58,914 nucleotides of DNA, taken from NCBI RefSeq assembly GCF_016802865.1, contig NZ_JAEVHM010000018.1, positions 1 to 58,914 on the forward strand, in the 5' to 3' direction. Shown here piece by piece: positions 45,961-54,779 of the stretch. The stretch comes from Micromonospora parastrephiae. Its GTDB lineage: Bacteria; Actinomycetota; Actinomycetes; Mycobacteriales; Micromonosporaceae. The translations under genes and the position numbers were made by a program. The first letter of the stretch is position 1; every line of letters starts with the position of its first letter. The notes under the pieces are model-generated. The model did not search any database. It saw only the letters and a list, made by a program, of their open reading frames with translations, and was not told where the DNA came from.

Positions 45961-47017
45961 ACGTCACCCAGGCCACCCGGCTGGTCGCCGAACGCGAGAT
46001 CCGGGTCAAGCTGCGCGACCGTACCTTTTTGTTCGGCACGCTCTTCTTCCTGCTGATCGCCGCGGCGGGCACGATCCTGCCGCCGCTGCTCTCCGGTGGA
46101 CCGGACAGCGTGGCGGTCACCCAGGGCGCCGCCGATCCGCTGCGGGCCGCCGGCCTCGACGTCCGCGTCGTGCCCGACGACCGGGCCGCCGAACAGGCCG
46201 TCCGCGACGGGGACACCGACGCCGCGGTGGTCGCCGGCCGACGGTGCTCGCCATGGACGAGGCACCCGACGACGTCGTACGCGCACTGAGCAGCGCGCCG
46301 CCGGTGCGGCTGCTCGACCCGGACGCGGTCGACCCGGTGGTGGCGTTCCTGGTGCCGTTCGTCTTCGCGTTCGTCTTCTTCGTCACCTCGCAGACGTTCG
46401 GTGTGCAGATCGCGCAGAGCGTCACCGAGGAGAAGCAGACCCGGATCGTGGAGATCCTGGTGGCCGCGGTGCCCGTCCGGGCGCTGCTGGCCGGCAAGGT
46501 GGTGGCCGGGGCGCTGCTGGCGCTGGGCCAGATCGCGCTGATCGCGGTGGTCGCGGTGATCGGTATGGGCATCGGCGACAGCGGCGGTCTGCTCACTCTG
46601 CTCGCCCCGGCGATCGGCTGGTTCGTGCCGTTCTTCCTGCTCGGCTTCGTGCTCCTGGCGGCGATGTGGGCGGCCGCCGGGGCACTGGTCAACCGGCAGG
46701 AGGACATCGCCGGGGTGTCGACCCCCGTGCAGCTCGCGGTGATGCTGCCGTTCTTCGCGGTGATCTTCCTGAACGACAACGCCGAGGCCATGCGGGTGCT
46801 GTCCTACCTGCCTTTCTCGTCACCCACGGCGATGCCGCTGCGGCTGTTCACCGGAGACGCGGCCGGCTGGGAGCCGTTCGTCTCGCTGGCCCTGCTGCTG
46901 GTCAGCGCCGCGGCGTTCCTCGTCGGTGGCGCGCGGATCTACGAGGGGTCGCTGCTGCGGACCAACGGTCGGACGTCGCTGCGCACCGCGTGGCGGGAGC
47001 GGGAGACGATCGGCTGA
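45957..47017 (+). CDS. ABC exporter permease, NatB-like (single-base frameshift)
   Basis: About 354 residues once a frameshift is closed. Helix 1 is RTFLFGTLFFLLIAAAGTIL; then an extracytoplasmic domain (about 45-125), followed by five to six helices including VAFLVPFVFAFVFFVTSQ. The conserved EEKQTRIVEILVAAVPV loop of NatB/ABC-2 permeases is intact. One base (probably G) is missing near 46239: the first frame ends TDAAVVAG and the second resumes PTVLAMDEAPDDVV. Partner of the overlapping ATPase. A strong terminator follows 17 bp after the stop. Confidence 0.85.
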
Positions 47018-47034
47018 GTCGACGGTCCGCCCGG

Positions 47035-47071
47035 GCGGGCGCGGGCGTCCTTCTCGGACGCCGGCGCCCGC
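47035..47071 (+). terminator. Strong hairpin terminator after the ABC exporter
   Basis: 16-bp stem (47035-47050 with 47056-47071) with one mismatch and a 5-nt loop TTCTC; core GGCGTCC/GGACGCC. It closes the PadR-to-exporter region. The rest of 47018-47290 shows no confident gene. Confidence 0.8.
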
Positions 47072-47290
47072 TGTCGTTCGGCACCGTCCCGACCATGCGT
47101 TCGGCAGCTGCGAACAGGGCGAACGCTCCTACGCTGAGCCGATCCACAGGGCAACGGCCTGGTCGTCGCCCGGACCGGAAAGGCTCTCCATGACCCCATC
47201 GAGCGGCCCGCGACACCGCGCACGGCACCTGTGGCGTCTGCTCAGCGCGGTGCTCGCGGTCGTCACGGGCCGGACGGGAGCGGCGTGTCG

Positions 47291-48393
47291 TCACCTGGCG
47301 GACTCGCAGTGCCAGTGGCCGAAGCCGCCGGTCCGCGACCAGACACCCCGGGCCGCCCGGATGTTCCATCCCGGGTCCAGCGCGGTCCGGCGGTCGACGC
47401 CGAACCGGGACAACTCCATGTCGCTGAACTGGAACAGCCCCCAGCGGCGCGACCCGTCCGCCTGGACCTCCACCCGGTACGGGTCCAGTCCGGACAGGCA
47501 CCGAGCCAGCTCGACCGCCCGGGCCGGATCCTCCGGGAACAACTCGCGGACATACTTGCCGATCCGGTCTTCCGGCCAGACGGTCGTCGCCACCGGATCA
47601 CCGGCCAACTCGTCGAGCACCTGCCCGTCCGCGGTGCCGCTGACCGGCATTCCGCCCAGCGCCTGGAAGGCGATCACCCGGCTGGTGGTGTCCGGGCCGA
47701 ACCAGCCGTCCGCCGCCACCGGCAACCCGCTGGCCACCAGCCGTTCCTGAAGGTTCAACACGCAAGGGCCGTACATGCCCTGGCGCAGGACCAGCGGGCA
47801 GCCTTCGGTCGGGCCGTCCGGGCCGCCCTGCTGGGACACCAGCACTCCGGACGCCCCCACCGTCAGCGCGCCGAGCAGCGCGAACACCGCCAGCCGAAGC
47901 CGTCGACGGGCCGACCGGGGCGCCCTGGGTGTCGGTCGCCGAGGCGCGGGCGGGTCACCGGCGCGAGGCGGTTCGAGGATCGCGGACGGGTCGACAGCCG
48001 CCGGCGGGTCGGCAGCCGCCGGCGTTTCCTCAGTCGCTGGCGTTTCCTCAGCCGCCGGCGATTCCTCAGTCGCGCGGGCGGCGGGCTGCGCCGCCCACGT
48101 CTCACCGTGCTCACGCTCGCCGAGGCGGGCCTCGATGTCGCGCCGCAGCGCCACCCACCGCTCGATCTCGGCCGCCGTCGTACCGCAGGCTGCCAAGAAC
48201 GCCACGACGGTCCGTTCCCGGGGCAGCGTGGTCCGCCCCAACATGGTGGCGAGGGTGCTCGGCGGCAGCCAGTGCCCTTCCGACGAGGCCCGCCGGAGAT
48301 CTCCCGGTAGGTCAGTCCGGACCGTCGACGCACGTCCCGCAGCAGCGCGACGTACCCGACCGCAGTCTGCGGATCTCGGGCAGTGTCATCCAT
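47291..48393 (-). CDS. Membrane-anchored HTH protein with peptidoglycan-binding and lysozyme-like domains (frameshifted)
   Basis: About 367 residues with one frameshift closed. An N-terminal HTH-like domain (YVALLRDVRRRSGLTYREI, then STLATMLGRTTLPRERTV) is followed by an Ala/Pro/Glu repeat linker and one membrane helix (LAVFALLGALTVGASGVL). Outside comes a PG_binding_1 domain (CVLNLQERLVASGLPVAAD, DGWFGPDTTSRVIAFQ). A C-terminal domain with RRWGLFQFSDMELSRFG and DPGWNIRAARGVW, ending GFGHWHCESAR, is typical of lysozyme-like/transglycosylase folds. One C is missing at about 48290 (CCCGGCGGGCC read as CCGGCGGGCC). GGGGAGA precedes ATG 48393. Possibly a wall-sensing one-component regulator. Divergent paralogue of the next gene. 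Confidence 0.72.
48015..48068 (-). repeat. Three tandem 18-bp coding repeats
   Basis: Three 18-bp units (starts 48015, 48033, 48051), each close to GCCGCCGGCGTTTCCTCA, encode the EETPA-type repeats in the cytoplasmic linker of the HTH/peptidoglycan-binding protein. Copy number may vary between strains. Confidence 0.75.
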
Positions 48394-48575
48394 CGAAATC
48401 TCCCCGTGTCGACGATGTCGTCGGGTCCGGACCGGCGGCGGTTCGCACCCGACGGCCGAACGCCGTTCGGCGGCGCGGCCATCGAGAATCGACGCTAGAT
48501 AAGACGGCTGGCGGGGACAATGCCCTGGTCACAGCGGCAGGACGTCCGGGCAGCTCAGCGGCCCTTGTCCGGGTT

Positions 48576-48606
48576 CTGTCCGACCACGTCGGACAGTTGT
48601 CCGACG
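48576..48606 (+). promoter_or_regulatory. Overlapping palindromes upstream of the HTH-lectin gene
   Basis: CTGTCCGAC (48576-48584) pairs perfectly with GTCGGACAG (48588-48596) around CAC. The same middle segment, CGTCGGACA (48587-48595), also pairs perfectly with TGTCCGACG (48598-48606) around GT. The two hairpins are mutually exclusive. It lies 42-72 bp before the ATG of the lectin-domain protein, as either a duplicated operator or an RNA switch. Confidence 0.6.
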
Positions 48607-48647
48607 GCGACTTGCCGGACGCCTTGCGGTGTCTGGAGAATCGGGCA

Positions 48648-49670
48648 ATGACCACGGGGGACCTACGACCGGACGACGCAGCCAACCCGGCCGAGTTCGT
48701 CGACCTGCTGCGCCAACTCAAGGACCGGTCGCGGCTGACCTACCGGCAACTGGAGCAACGCGCGGCCGCCTCCGGTGACGTGCTGGCCCGCAGCACCGCC
48801 GCCGACATCCTGCGTCGGTCCACCCTGCCGCGAGCCGAGGTGGTGGCCGCGTTCGTCCGCGCCTGCGGCGCGCAGGATCAGGTCGAGGCGTGGCTGCGGG
48901 CACGCAACCGCCTCGCCGCCGGTGGGTTCGCCCCGACGTCGCCGGCACCGGACGTCCCGCCGGTCGACGTGGACGCGACGGCGGCCCCGCGGCGTTCCGG
49001 CCCGGCCCGGCCACGCTGGTTCGCGCGACCCGCGCCGCTGGCGCTGCTCGTCGTCGCCACCCTGCTGGCCGCGCTCGGTGTGGGCGCCTGGATCATGCGA
49101 CCCGACGACGAGCAGCGAAGGGCCGCGCAGCTCACCGAACCGACCGCGTCGGCCGGTGGCCCCGCCTCGACCACCGCCGGCGGCAGCGCCAGCGCGTCGA
49201 GCACACCGAGTGCCGGCCGCAGTCAGATCCGTCCCGCCCGCACCCCGCGATTCTGTGTCACCGAGGGACGTGACCGCACCGGCCAGTACACCAAGGAGAT
49301 AGCGGTCCAGCGGCCCTGCGCGCAGGCCACCCCACCGGACACCCATTTGAAACCGGTGGACCACGGGCTGTACTTCATCGAGTGGATCCACCCCGTGCAC
49401 GGGGAGGGCTGTCTCACCATCCGCGAGGACGATCCCGGCCGGAACCTGCTCGAACCCTGGGAAGACTGCAGCGCGAGCAACTGGGCGCAGGTGTTCCGCT
49501 TCGAGCCGACCGGATCGGCGCCAGACGCGTACCGCATCCGGCCGGCCCGTACCGAGCTGTGCGTCGGCCTGCGCGACGACGACACCGACGTGTCGGCCGA
49601 GGCGCTGGTCGAACCATGCACCGGCGGCGCGGACCAGGTGTTCCTGGTCGACGCGCTCCCCGGAGGCTGA
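48648..49670 (+). CDS. Membrane-anchored HTH protein with extracytoplasmic lectin-like domain
   Basis: 340-residue protein. The HTH-like N-terminal domain (FVDLLRQLKDRSRLTYRQLE, then STAADILRRSTLPRAEVV) is clearly paralogous to that of the divergent neighbour. A Pro-rich linker is followed by one helix (APLALLVVATLLAALGVGAWI), a Ser/Thr/Gly-rich stalk, then a Cys-containing domain with EGCLTIREDD, FRFEPTGS, YRIRPARTELCVGL and VEPCTGGADQVFLVD, resembling a ricin-type beta-trefoil. GGAGA lies 8 bases before the ATG. Topology suggests DNA-binding inside and glycan-binding outside; the ligand is unknown. Confidence 0.75.
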   Translation: MTTGDLRPDDAANPAEFVDLLRQLKDRSRLTYRQLEQRAAASGDVLARSTAADILRRSTLPRAEVVAAFVRACGAQDQVEAWLRARNRLAAGGFAPTSPAPDVPPVDVDATAAPRRSGPARPRWFARPAPLALLVVATLLAALGVGAWIMRPDDEQRRAAQLTEPTASAGGPASTTAGGSASASSTPSAGRSQIRPARTPRFCVTEGRDRTGQYTKEIAVQRPCAQATPPDTHLKPVDHGLYFIEWIHPVHGEGCLTIREDDPGRNLLEPWEDCSASNWAQVFRFEPTGSAPDAYRIRPARTELCVGLRDDDTDVSAEALVEPCTGGADQVFLVDALPGG

Positions 49671-49682
49671 CGACGACGCGGG

Positions 49683-50305
49683 TCAGCGGGCCGGCGGGAC
49701 CTGGTCCCAACCGGCGGGCAGCGGAGGCGCGACCACGCCGGGTCGGGCTGCCACTGCGCCCAGGCCGGGTCCCACCAGCGCTCACCGGCGTCGAGCTGCG
49801 CCGCGATCCGGTCACCCTCGCCCCGGATGGCGTCCGCCATGCCCGGGTAGCGCCCCTCGACGAGGCGCTGCGCGAACATCTCCACGTCCTTCCAGACGTA
49901 CCCCTCGGCGTCCGCGGCCCACCACAGGTCCAGCTCGTGGTCGAGGGTGTCCACCCCGATCGGCGTACGCCGCACCGGGTCCTGGAGATTGAAGTACCAG
50001 CCGGCGAAGGCGCGCTCCGGCCCCGTCCAGAACACGTCCACCGAGTGCGACTCGCCGGGTCGTTGCAGCATCAGCTTGCCGTGCCCGGACCACGCACGGT
50101 GCCCCGCGGTCTCCCACGGGTGCCGCCCGCACGGGAACACACCCGCCTGCGGGAAGCCGAACTCGGCCCCCGGCGGGAGGTAGAGGGCGAGCAGGTCGGG
50201 CGTGTCCTCGACGCAGATCGTCGGGCAGCCGAACCACACCTCGCCCCGCAGGACCTCGCGCCGGACGACCACGTCGCCCGGCGCGAACCGTCGTTCCGTC
50301 GCCAT
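49683..50305 (-). CDS. DUF402-family protein (frameshift near C-terminus)
   Basis: About 207 residues with one frameshift closed. It starts MATERRFAPGDVVVRREVLRG; DUF402 motifs include WYFNLQDPVRRTPIGVDTLD and HELDLWWAADAEGYVWKDVE. Family members are small divalent-metal nucleoside di/triphosphatases or organophosphate hydrolases (Ntdp, FomD); the Asp/Glu-rich core here keeps the metal-binding pattern. Near 49731 one base (probably G) is missing; the other frame then gives APPLPAGWDQVPPAR and stops at 49683, a natural end. Reading through instead produces an artefactual 360-residue fusion antisense to the upstream lectin gene. Confidence 0.8.
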
Positions 50306-50307
50306 CC

Positions 50308-51060
50308 TCAGGCGTCCACCGCGGCCATCACGTCGTCGCTGACGTCGAAGTTCGCGTAGACGTTCTGCACGTCGTCGCAGTCCTCCAGGACGTCGATCAG
50401 CTTGAAGATCTTGCGGGCGCCCTCCTCGTCCAGCGGCACGTTCATGCTGGGGATCAGGGAGGACTCGGCCGACTCGTACTCGATGCCGGCGTCCTGCAAC
50501 GCGGTACGCACACCGATCAGGTCGGTCGGCTCGGAGACCACCTCGTACGCCTCACCGAGGTCGTTGACCTCCTCGGCGCCGGCGTCGAGGACGGCCAACA
50601 TCACGTCGTCCTCGGTGGTGCCCTCCTTGGGGACGATCACCACGCCCTTGCGGGAGAACATGTACGACACCGAGCCGGCGTCGGCGAGGGACCCGCCGTT
50701 GCGGGTGAGCGCCGTGCGCACCTCGGTCGCCGCGCGGTTGCGGTTGTCGGTGAGGCACTCGATGAGCATCGCCACGCCGTTGGGGCCGTACCCCTCGTAC
50801 ATGATCGTCTGCCAGTCGGCGCCGCCGGCCTCGAGGCCGGAGCCGCGCTTGACGGCGCGATCGATGTTGTCGTTCGGCACCGAGCTCTTCTTCGCCTTCT
50901 GGATGGCGTCGTAGAGCGTCGGGTTACCGGACGGGTCGCCGCCACCGGTCCGCGCGGCCACCTCGACGTTCTTGATCAGCTTGGCGAACATCTTGCCGCG
51001 CTTGGCGTCGATGACGGCCTTCTTGTGCTTGGTCGTCGCCCACTTTGAGTGGCCGGACAT
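50308..51060 (-). CDS. yebC: YebC/PmpR (TACO1-like) protein
   Basis: 250-residue conserved protein starting [20 protein letters not shown], diagnostic of the family. [19 protein letters not shown] and [15 protein letters not shown] follow. Homologues were described as DNA-binding regulators and more recently as factors that relieve ribosome stalling. In Streptomyces it directly precedes ruvC; here ruvC is 47 kb away. Downstream of pdxT on the same strand and adjacent to the DUF402 gene. Confidence 0.96.
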   Translation of the reverse strand: MSGHSKWATTKHKKAVIDAKRGKMFAKLIKNVEVAARTGGGDPSGNPTLYDAIQKAKKSSVPNDNIDRAVKRGSGLEAGGADWQTIMYEGYGPNGVAMLIECLTDNRNRAATEVRTALTRNGGSLADAGSVSYMFSRKGVVIVPKEGTTEDDVMLAVLDAGAEEVNDLGEAYEVVSEPTDLIGVRTALQDAGIEYESAESSLIPSMNVPLDEEGARKIFKLIDVLEDCDDVQNVYANFDVSDDVMAAVDA

Positions 51061-51267
51061 CTTCTACCTCCGTCTGTCATTCCACGCCTGCGTCGACTGC
51101 CGCACCGATTCCGCGCCGCATCCGGCGATCCGGCGGCCGGTCGGCTCCGCGGGAAATGCCGCGCCGGGCGACGGCCCTGCCGAACCGCCGCAATCTTACC
51201 GAGGTCGCACCCCGGCGTGTCACACCCGCCACCCGCCCGGGCTGCCGAGCCGCGCCGGGGGGTCCGC

Positions 51268-51870
51268 TCAGGCGGCGCGGACCAGCTCCGCGAAGTACGC
51301 GTGCACGCGCAGGTCACCGGTCAGCTCGGGGTGGAACGAGGTGGCCAGCAGGTTGCCCTGCCGCACCGCCACGATCCGGTCGGCGGCCGGGCCGCCGGTC
51401 ACCGTGCCGATCACCTCGACACCGGCGCCGACCCGTTCGACCCACGGCGCCCGGATGAAGACCGCGTGGAACGGCTCCCCCGGCACCCCGTTGATCTCCA
51501 CCGCCGCCTCGAACGAGTCGACCTGGCGACCGAACGCGTTGCGTCGCACCGTCATCTCGATGCCGGCGAAGCCCCGCTGGTCGGGGCGGCCGTCCAGCAC
51601 CTCGGCGGCCAGCATGATCATGCCGGCGCAGGACCCGTAGACCGGCATCCCGCCGGCGATCCGCTTGTCGATCGGCTCGCGCAGCTCGAAGATGTCGACG
51701 AGCTTGCTGATGGTGGTGGACTCGCCCCCGGGGATCACCAGCCCGTCGACCGCGTCCAGCTCCCCCGGGCGGCGGACCGGGCGGGCGTCCGCACCCACCG
51801 CGGCCAGCGCCGCCAGGTGCTCACGGACGTCCCCCTGTAGCGCGAGCACACCGATCACGGGTGCCGTCAC
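51268..51870 (-). CDS. pdxT: Pyridoxal 5'-phosphate synthase glutaminase subunit PdxT
   Basis: 200-residue class I glutaminase that feeds ammonia to PdxS. Motifs: [22 protein letters not shown] (oxyanion), GSCAGMIML with nucleophile Cys (about residue 80), and the catalytic His-x-Glu in [17 protein letters not shown] start lies 49 bp after pdxS, so the pair is likely co-transcribed. Starts [11 protein letters not shown] as usual. Confidence 0.97.
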   Translation of the reverse strand: MTAPVIGVLALQGDVREHLAALAAVGADARPVRRPGELDAVDGLVIPGGESTTISKLVDIFELREPIDKRIAGGMPVYGSCAGMIMLAAEVLDGRPDQRGFAGIEMTVRRNAFGRQVDSFEAAVEINGVPGEPFHAVFIRAPWVERVGAGVEVIGTVTGGPAADRIVAVRQGNLLATSFHPELTGDLRVHAYFAELVRAA

Positions 51871-51919
51871 GTTCGCACCATTCCTCTCCGCGTCGCGCCG
51901 TTCGGGCGGGCGTCGGCCG

Positions 51920-52837
51920 TCACCAACCCCGCTCGGCCAGGCGGTGCGGCTGCGGGATCTCGTCCACGTTGATGCCGACCATCGCCTCGCCCAGACCGCG
52001 GGACACCTTCGCCAGCACGTCCGGGTCGTCGTGGAAGGTGGTGGCCTTGACGATCGCGGCGGCCCGCTGGGCCGGGTTGCCGGCCTTGAAGATGCCGGAA
52101 CCGACGAAGACGCCCTCCGCGCCGAGCTGCATCATCATCGCCGCGTCCGCCGGGGTGGCGATGCCGCCCGCGGTGAACAGCACCACCGGCAGCCTGCCGC
52201 TCTCGGCGACCTCCTTGACCAGCTCGTACGGGGCCTGCAACTCCTTGGCCGCGACGTACAGCTCGTCAGCCGGCAGTGAGGAGAGCCGGCGGATCTCCTG
52301 ACGGATCTTCCGCATGTGGGTGGTGGCGTTGGAGACGTCACCGGTGCCGGCCTCACCCTTCGAGCGGATCATGGCCGCGCCCTCGGTGATCCGGCGCAAC
52401 GCCTCGCCCAGGTTGGTCGCACCACACACGAAGGGAACCGTGAACGCCCACTTGTCGATGTGGTTGGCGTAGTCGGCCGGGGTCAGCACCTCGGACTCGT
52501 CCACGTAGTCCACGCCCAGCGACTGGAGGATCTGCGCCTCCACGAAGTGCCCGATGCGAGCCTTCGCCATCACCGGGATGGAGACCGCCTCGATGATCCC
52601 GTCGATCATGTCGGGGTCGCTCATCCGCGACACCCCACCCTGCGCGCGGATGTCGGCGGGCACCCGCTCCAGGGCCATCACCGCGACCGCGCCGGCGTCC
52701 TCAGCGATTTTGGCCTGTTCGGCGTTGACCACATCCATGATCACGCCACCCTTGAGCATCTCCGCCATGCCCCGCTTCACGCGAGCGGTGCCGACGACGG
52801 GAGTGGTGCCGGTGGTCGGGGCAGTGGTTTCAGGCAC
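51920..52837 (-). CDS. pdxS: Pyridoxal 5'-phosphate synthase subunit PdxS
   Basis: 305-residue synthase that makes PLP from ribose 5-phosphate, glyceraldehyde 3-phosphate and ammonia (deoxyxylulose-independent pathway). Active-site lysines are in [10 protein letters not shown] and [11 protein letters not shown]; phosphate loops include [17 protein letters not shown] and [11 protein letters not shown]. It starts after a short Thr-rich N-terminal extension ([17 protein letters not shown]) followed by [17 protein letters not shown]. Pairs with PdxT. No frameshift. Confidence 0.98.
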   Translation of the reverse strand: MPETTAPTTGTTPVVGTARVKRGMAEMLKGGVIMDVVNAEQAKIAEDAGAVAVMALERVPADIRAQGGVSRMSDPDMIDGIIEAVSIPVMAKARIGHFVEAQILQSLGVDYVDESEVLTPADYANHIDKWAFTVPFVCGATNLGEALRRITEGAAMIRSKGEAGTGDVSNATTHMRKIRQEIRRLSSLPADELYVAAKELQAPYELVKEVAESGRLPVVLFTAGGIATPADAAMMMQLGAEGVFVGSGIFKAGNPAQRAAAIVKATTFHDDPDVLAKVSRGLGEAMVGINVDEIPQPHRLAERGW

Positions 52838-52976
52838 GGGACATCGCTCCTCGAACGTGCTCTGGGGGTGGCAGCGAAAATGCTACGCGGCACTCAACGC
52901 CACGCCGACAGCCAATCAGACCCCCGGTGGCCTGCGGTGTGGCACTGCTCACCGGCCCGCCGGCGACCGCCCGCCG

Positions 52977-53480
52977 TCAGCTCGCGGGCACGTCCGCGGG
53001 CACCGTCAGGGTCGGATCGTCGATGTCGAAGTACCGCGGCCACTCCCGGCCCCGCCCCATCCGCAACAACCGCACCAGCGGGCGGCCGCGCGCCGAGCGG
53101 GCGTCACGGACCAGGTCGGTGTGCACCTGCCGGGACAGCGCCAGCCGGCGACTCGCGGCGATCACCGCCGCGCAGTCCGGATCGGCCGGATCCAACCGCA
53201 CCGTCCGCAACTGCCGGGTCAGGTCGTTCTCCGCCGCCTCCCGCTCGTCCGGCTGGGCGTCCAGGGCGACCCGGGCCGCCGCGTACAACTCGACGCCGAA
53301 GCGGCGCTCCGCCAGCACGGCGGCGGCCGCCGCCCGGCGCAACAGGTGGGCGTCGAGAGCCCGGGCCGCCAGCTCCGCGCGGCCCTGCAACCGCTCGACC
53401 CGCCCCGCGGTCCAGATGAGGTACGCCGCGACCAGCCCCACGACCACGCTCGCGGCCACCACCCACCACATGTGCCGCAT
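52977..53480 (-). CDS. Small LemA-like membrane protein
   Basis: 167-residue protein with one N-terminal helix (WWVVAASVVVGLVAAYLIW, about 5-23) followed by a long helical region RVERLQGRAELAARALDAHL and RRAAAAAVLAERRFG. The layout and the alpha-helical bundle recall LemA-type proteins, but I cannot assign it firmly. It lies between pimA and pdxS on the same strand, the position of a hypothetical gene in Streptomyces too (SCO1524-like context), suggesting a conserved envelope-related role. Confidence 0.7.
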   Translation of the reverse strand: MRHMWWVVAASVVVGLVAAYLIWTAGRVERLQGRAELAARALDAHLLRRAAAAAVLAERRFGVELYAAARVALDAQPDEREAAENDLTRQLRTVRLDPADPDCAAVIAASRRLALSRQVHTDLVRDARSARGRPLVRLLRMGRGREWPRYFDIDDPTLTVPADVPAS

Positions 53481-53563
53481 CGTAGTGCTGCTCCGTTCGC
53501 CTCCGATTAGGCGCGCTCACGCCGGTCGCAACCGTCACGATCGCACCACCCGTCACCACCGGC

Positions 53564-54724
53564 TCAGCCCAGCCCCACCCACTCCTGGTCGATGACCCGC
53601 CCGTCGGTCGCCTCGATCGCCGCTGCGTATACCTCCAGAACACGGCGAGCAACCACCGGCCAGTCGAAATTCGCCACCACCTGATCGCCGCAGGCGCTCA
53701 GACCGGCCCGGCCGGCCGGATCGTCCAGCAGCTCGGTCAACGCGTCCCGCAACCCCACCGGATCGCCGGTCGGGAAGAGCCGCCCGGCCCGCCCGCCGTC
53801 GAGCACCCGCCGGAACGCGTCCAGGTCACTGGCGACCACCGTCGTACCGGCCGCCAGCGCCTCGGTGAGGATCATGCCGAACGACTCGCCACCGGTGTTC
53901 GGCGCCACGTAGAGGTGCACACTGCGCAGCATCCGCGCCTTGTCCGGTTCGGTGACCAGGCCGAGGAAGGTCACCCGCTCGTGCAGCTCGGTCGGGAACT
54001 GGTCGTACAGGTCGTCGGGGTCACCCGGGCCGGCGACCAGCAACCGCAACCCGGGACGGGTGTCGGCCAGCGCCACGAACGCGTCCCGTAGCACCGGGAA
54101 ACCCTTGCGCGCCTCGGTGAACCGGCCCAGGAAACCCAGCGTGCCGCCGGTGCCCTCAGCGCACTCCCCCGGCCAGCCCGGCAACGGCTCCGCGTCGGCG
54201 AACTTGGCCACCGCCACCCCGTTGGGGATCTCCACCGCGCCGCCGTCCATGTGCTCGACCTGCACCTTGCGGGCCAGCGCGCTCACCGCGATGCGGGCGG
54301 TGATCCGCTCCAGCACGATCTGGAGGACGCCCTGCGCGGCGGCCAGCACCCGCGAGCGGGTCATCGCGGTGTGGAACGTGGCCACCACCGGCCCGCGCGC
54401 GGAGAGGACGGCCAGCAGCGACAGGCTCAACGTCAGCGGCTCGTGCACGTGCAGCACGTCGAAGTCCCCGTTGGTGATCCACCGCCGCACCCGGGCCGTG
54501 GAGACCGGCCCGAACGCGATCCGGGCCACCGAACCGTTGTACGGCAGCGGCACCGCCCGCCCGGCCGACACCACGTACGCCGGCAGCGGGGAATCCTCGT
54601 CGGCCGGGGCGAGCACGCTGACCTCGTGGCCCAGGGCGATCAGCGCCTCGGCCAGGTCCATCACGTGGTTCTGCACCCCGCCCGGAACATCGAAGGAGTA
54701 CGGGCACACGATGCCGATCCGCAT
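53564..54724 (-). CDS. pimA: Phosphatidylinositol alpha-mannosyltransferase PimA
   Basis: 386-residue GT4 glycosyltransferase that adds the first mannose from GDP-mannose to phosphatidylinositol, the committed step of PIM synthesis on the inner membrane face. Hallmarks are MRIGIVCPYSFDVPGGVQNH at the N-terminus, HEPLTLSLSLLA, HVVTFHTA-type FHTAMTRSR, GFLGRFTEARKGF and the EX7E motif ESFGMILTE (acceptor/donor site). Downstream of the acyltransferase, upstream of the LemA-like gene. Confidence 0.95.
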   Translation of the reverse strand: MRIGIVCPYSFDVPGGVQNHVMDLAEALIALGHEVSVLAPADEDSPLPAYVVSAGRAVPLPYNGSVARIAFGPVSTARVRRWITNGDFDVLHVHEPLTLSLSLLAVLSARGPVVATFHTAMTRSRVLAAAQGVLQIVLERITARIAVSALARKVQVEHMDGGAVEIPNGVAVAKFADAEPLPGWPGECAEGTGGTLGFLGRFTEARKGFPVLRDAFVALADTRPGLRLLVAGPGDPDDLYDQFPTELHERVTFLGLVTEPDKARMLRSVHLYVAPNTGGESFGMILTEALAAGTTVVASDLDAFRRVLDGGRAGRLFPTGDPVGLRDALTELLDDPAGRAGLSACGDQVVANFDWPVVARRVLEVYAAAIEATDGRVIDQEWVGLG

Positions 54725-54779
54725 GCGTCAGCGCCCCTCGTCCGCGACTGCGGGACACCACCTCACCGTGCCCACCCCC

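Noticed and set aside
49223..50305. 360-residue reading of the DUF402 gene
   Set aside because: The last ~160 residues are a frameshift product running antisense through the lectin gene; the natural end at 49683 fits the family.
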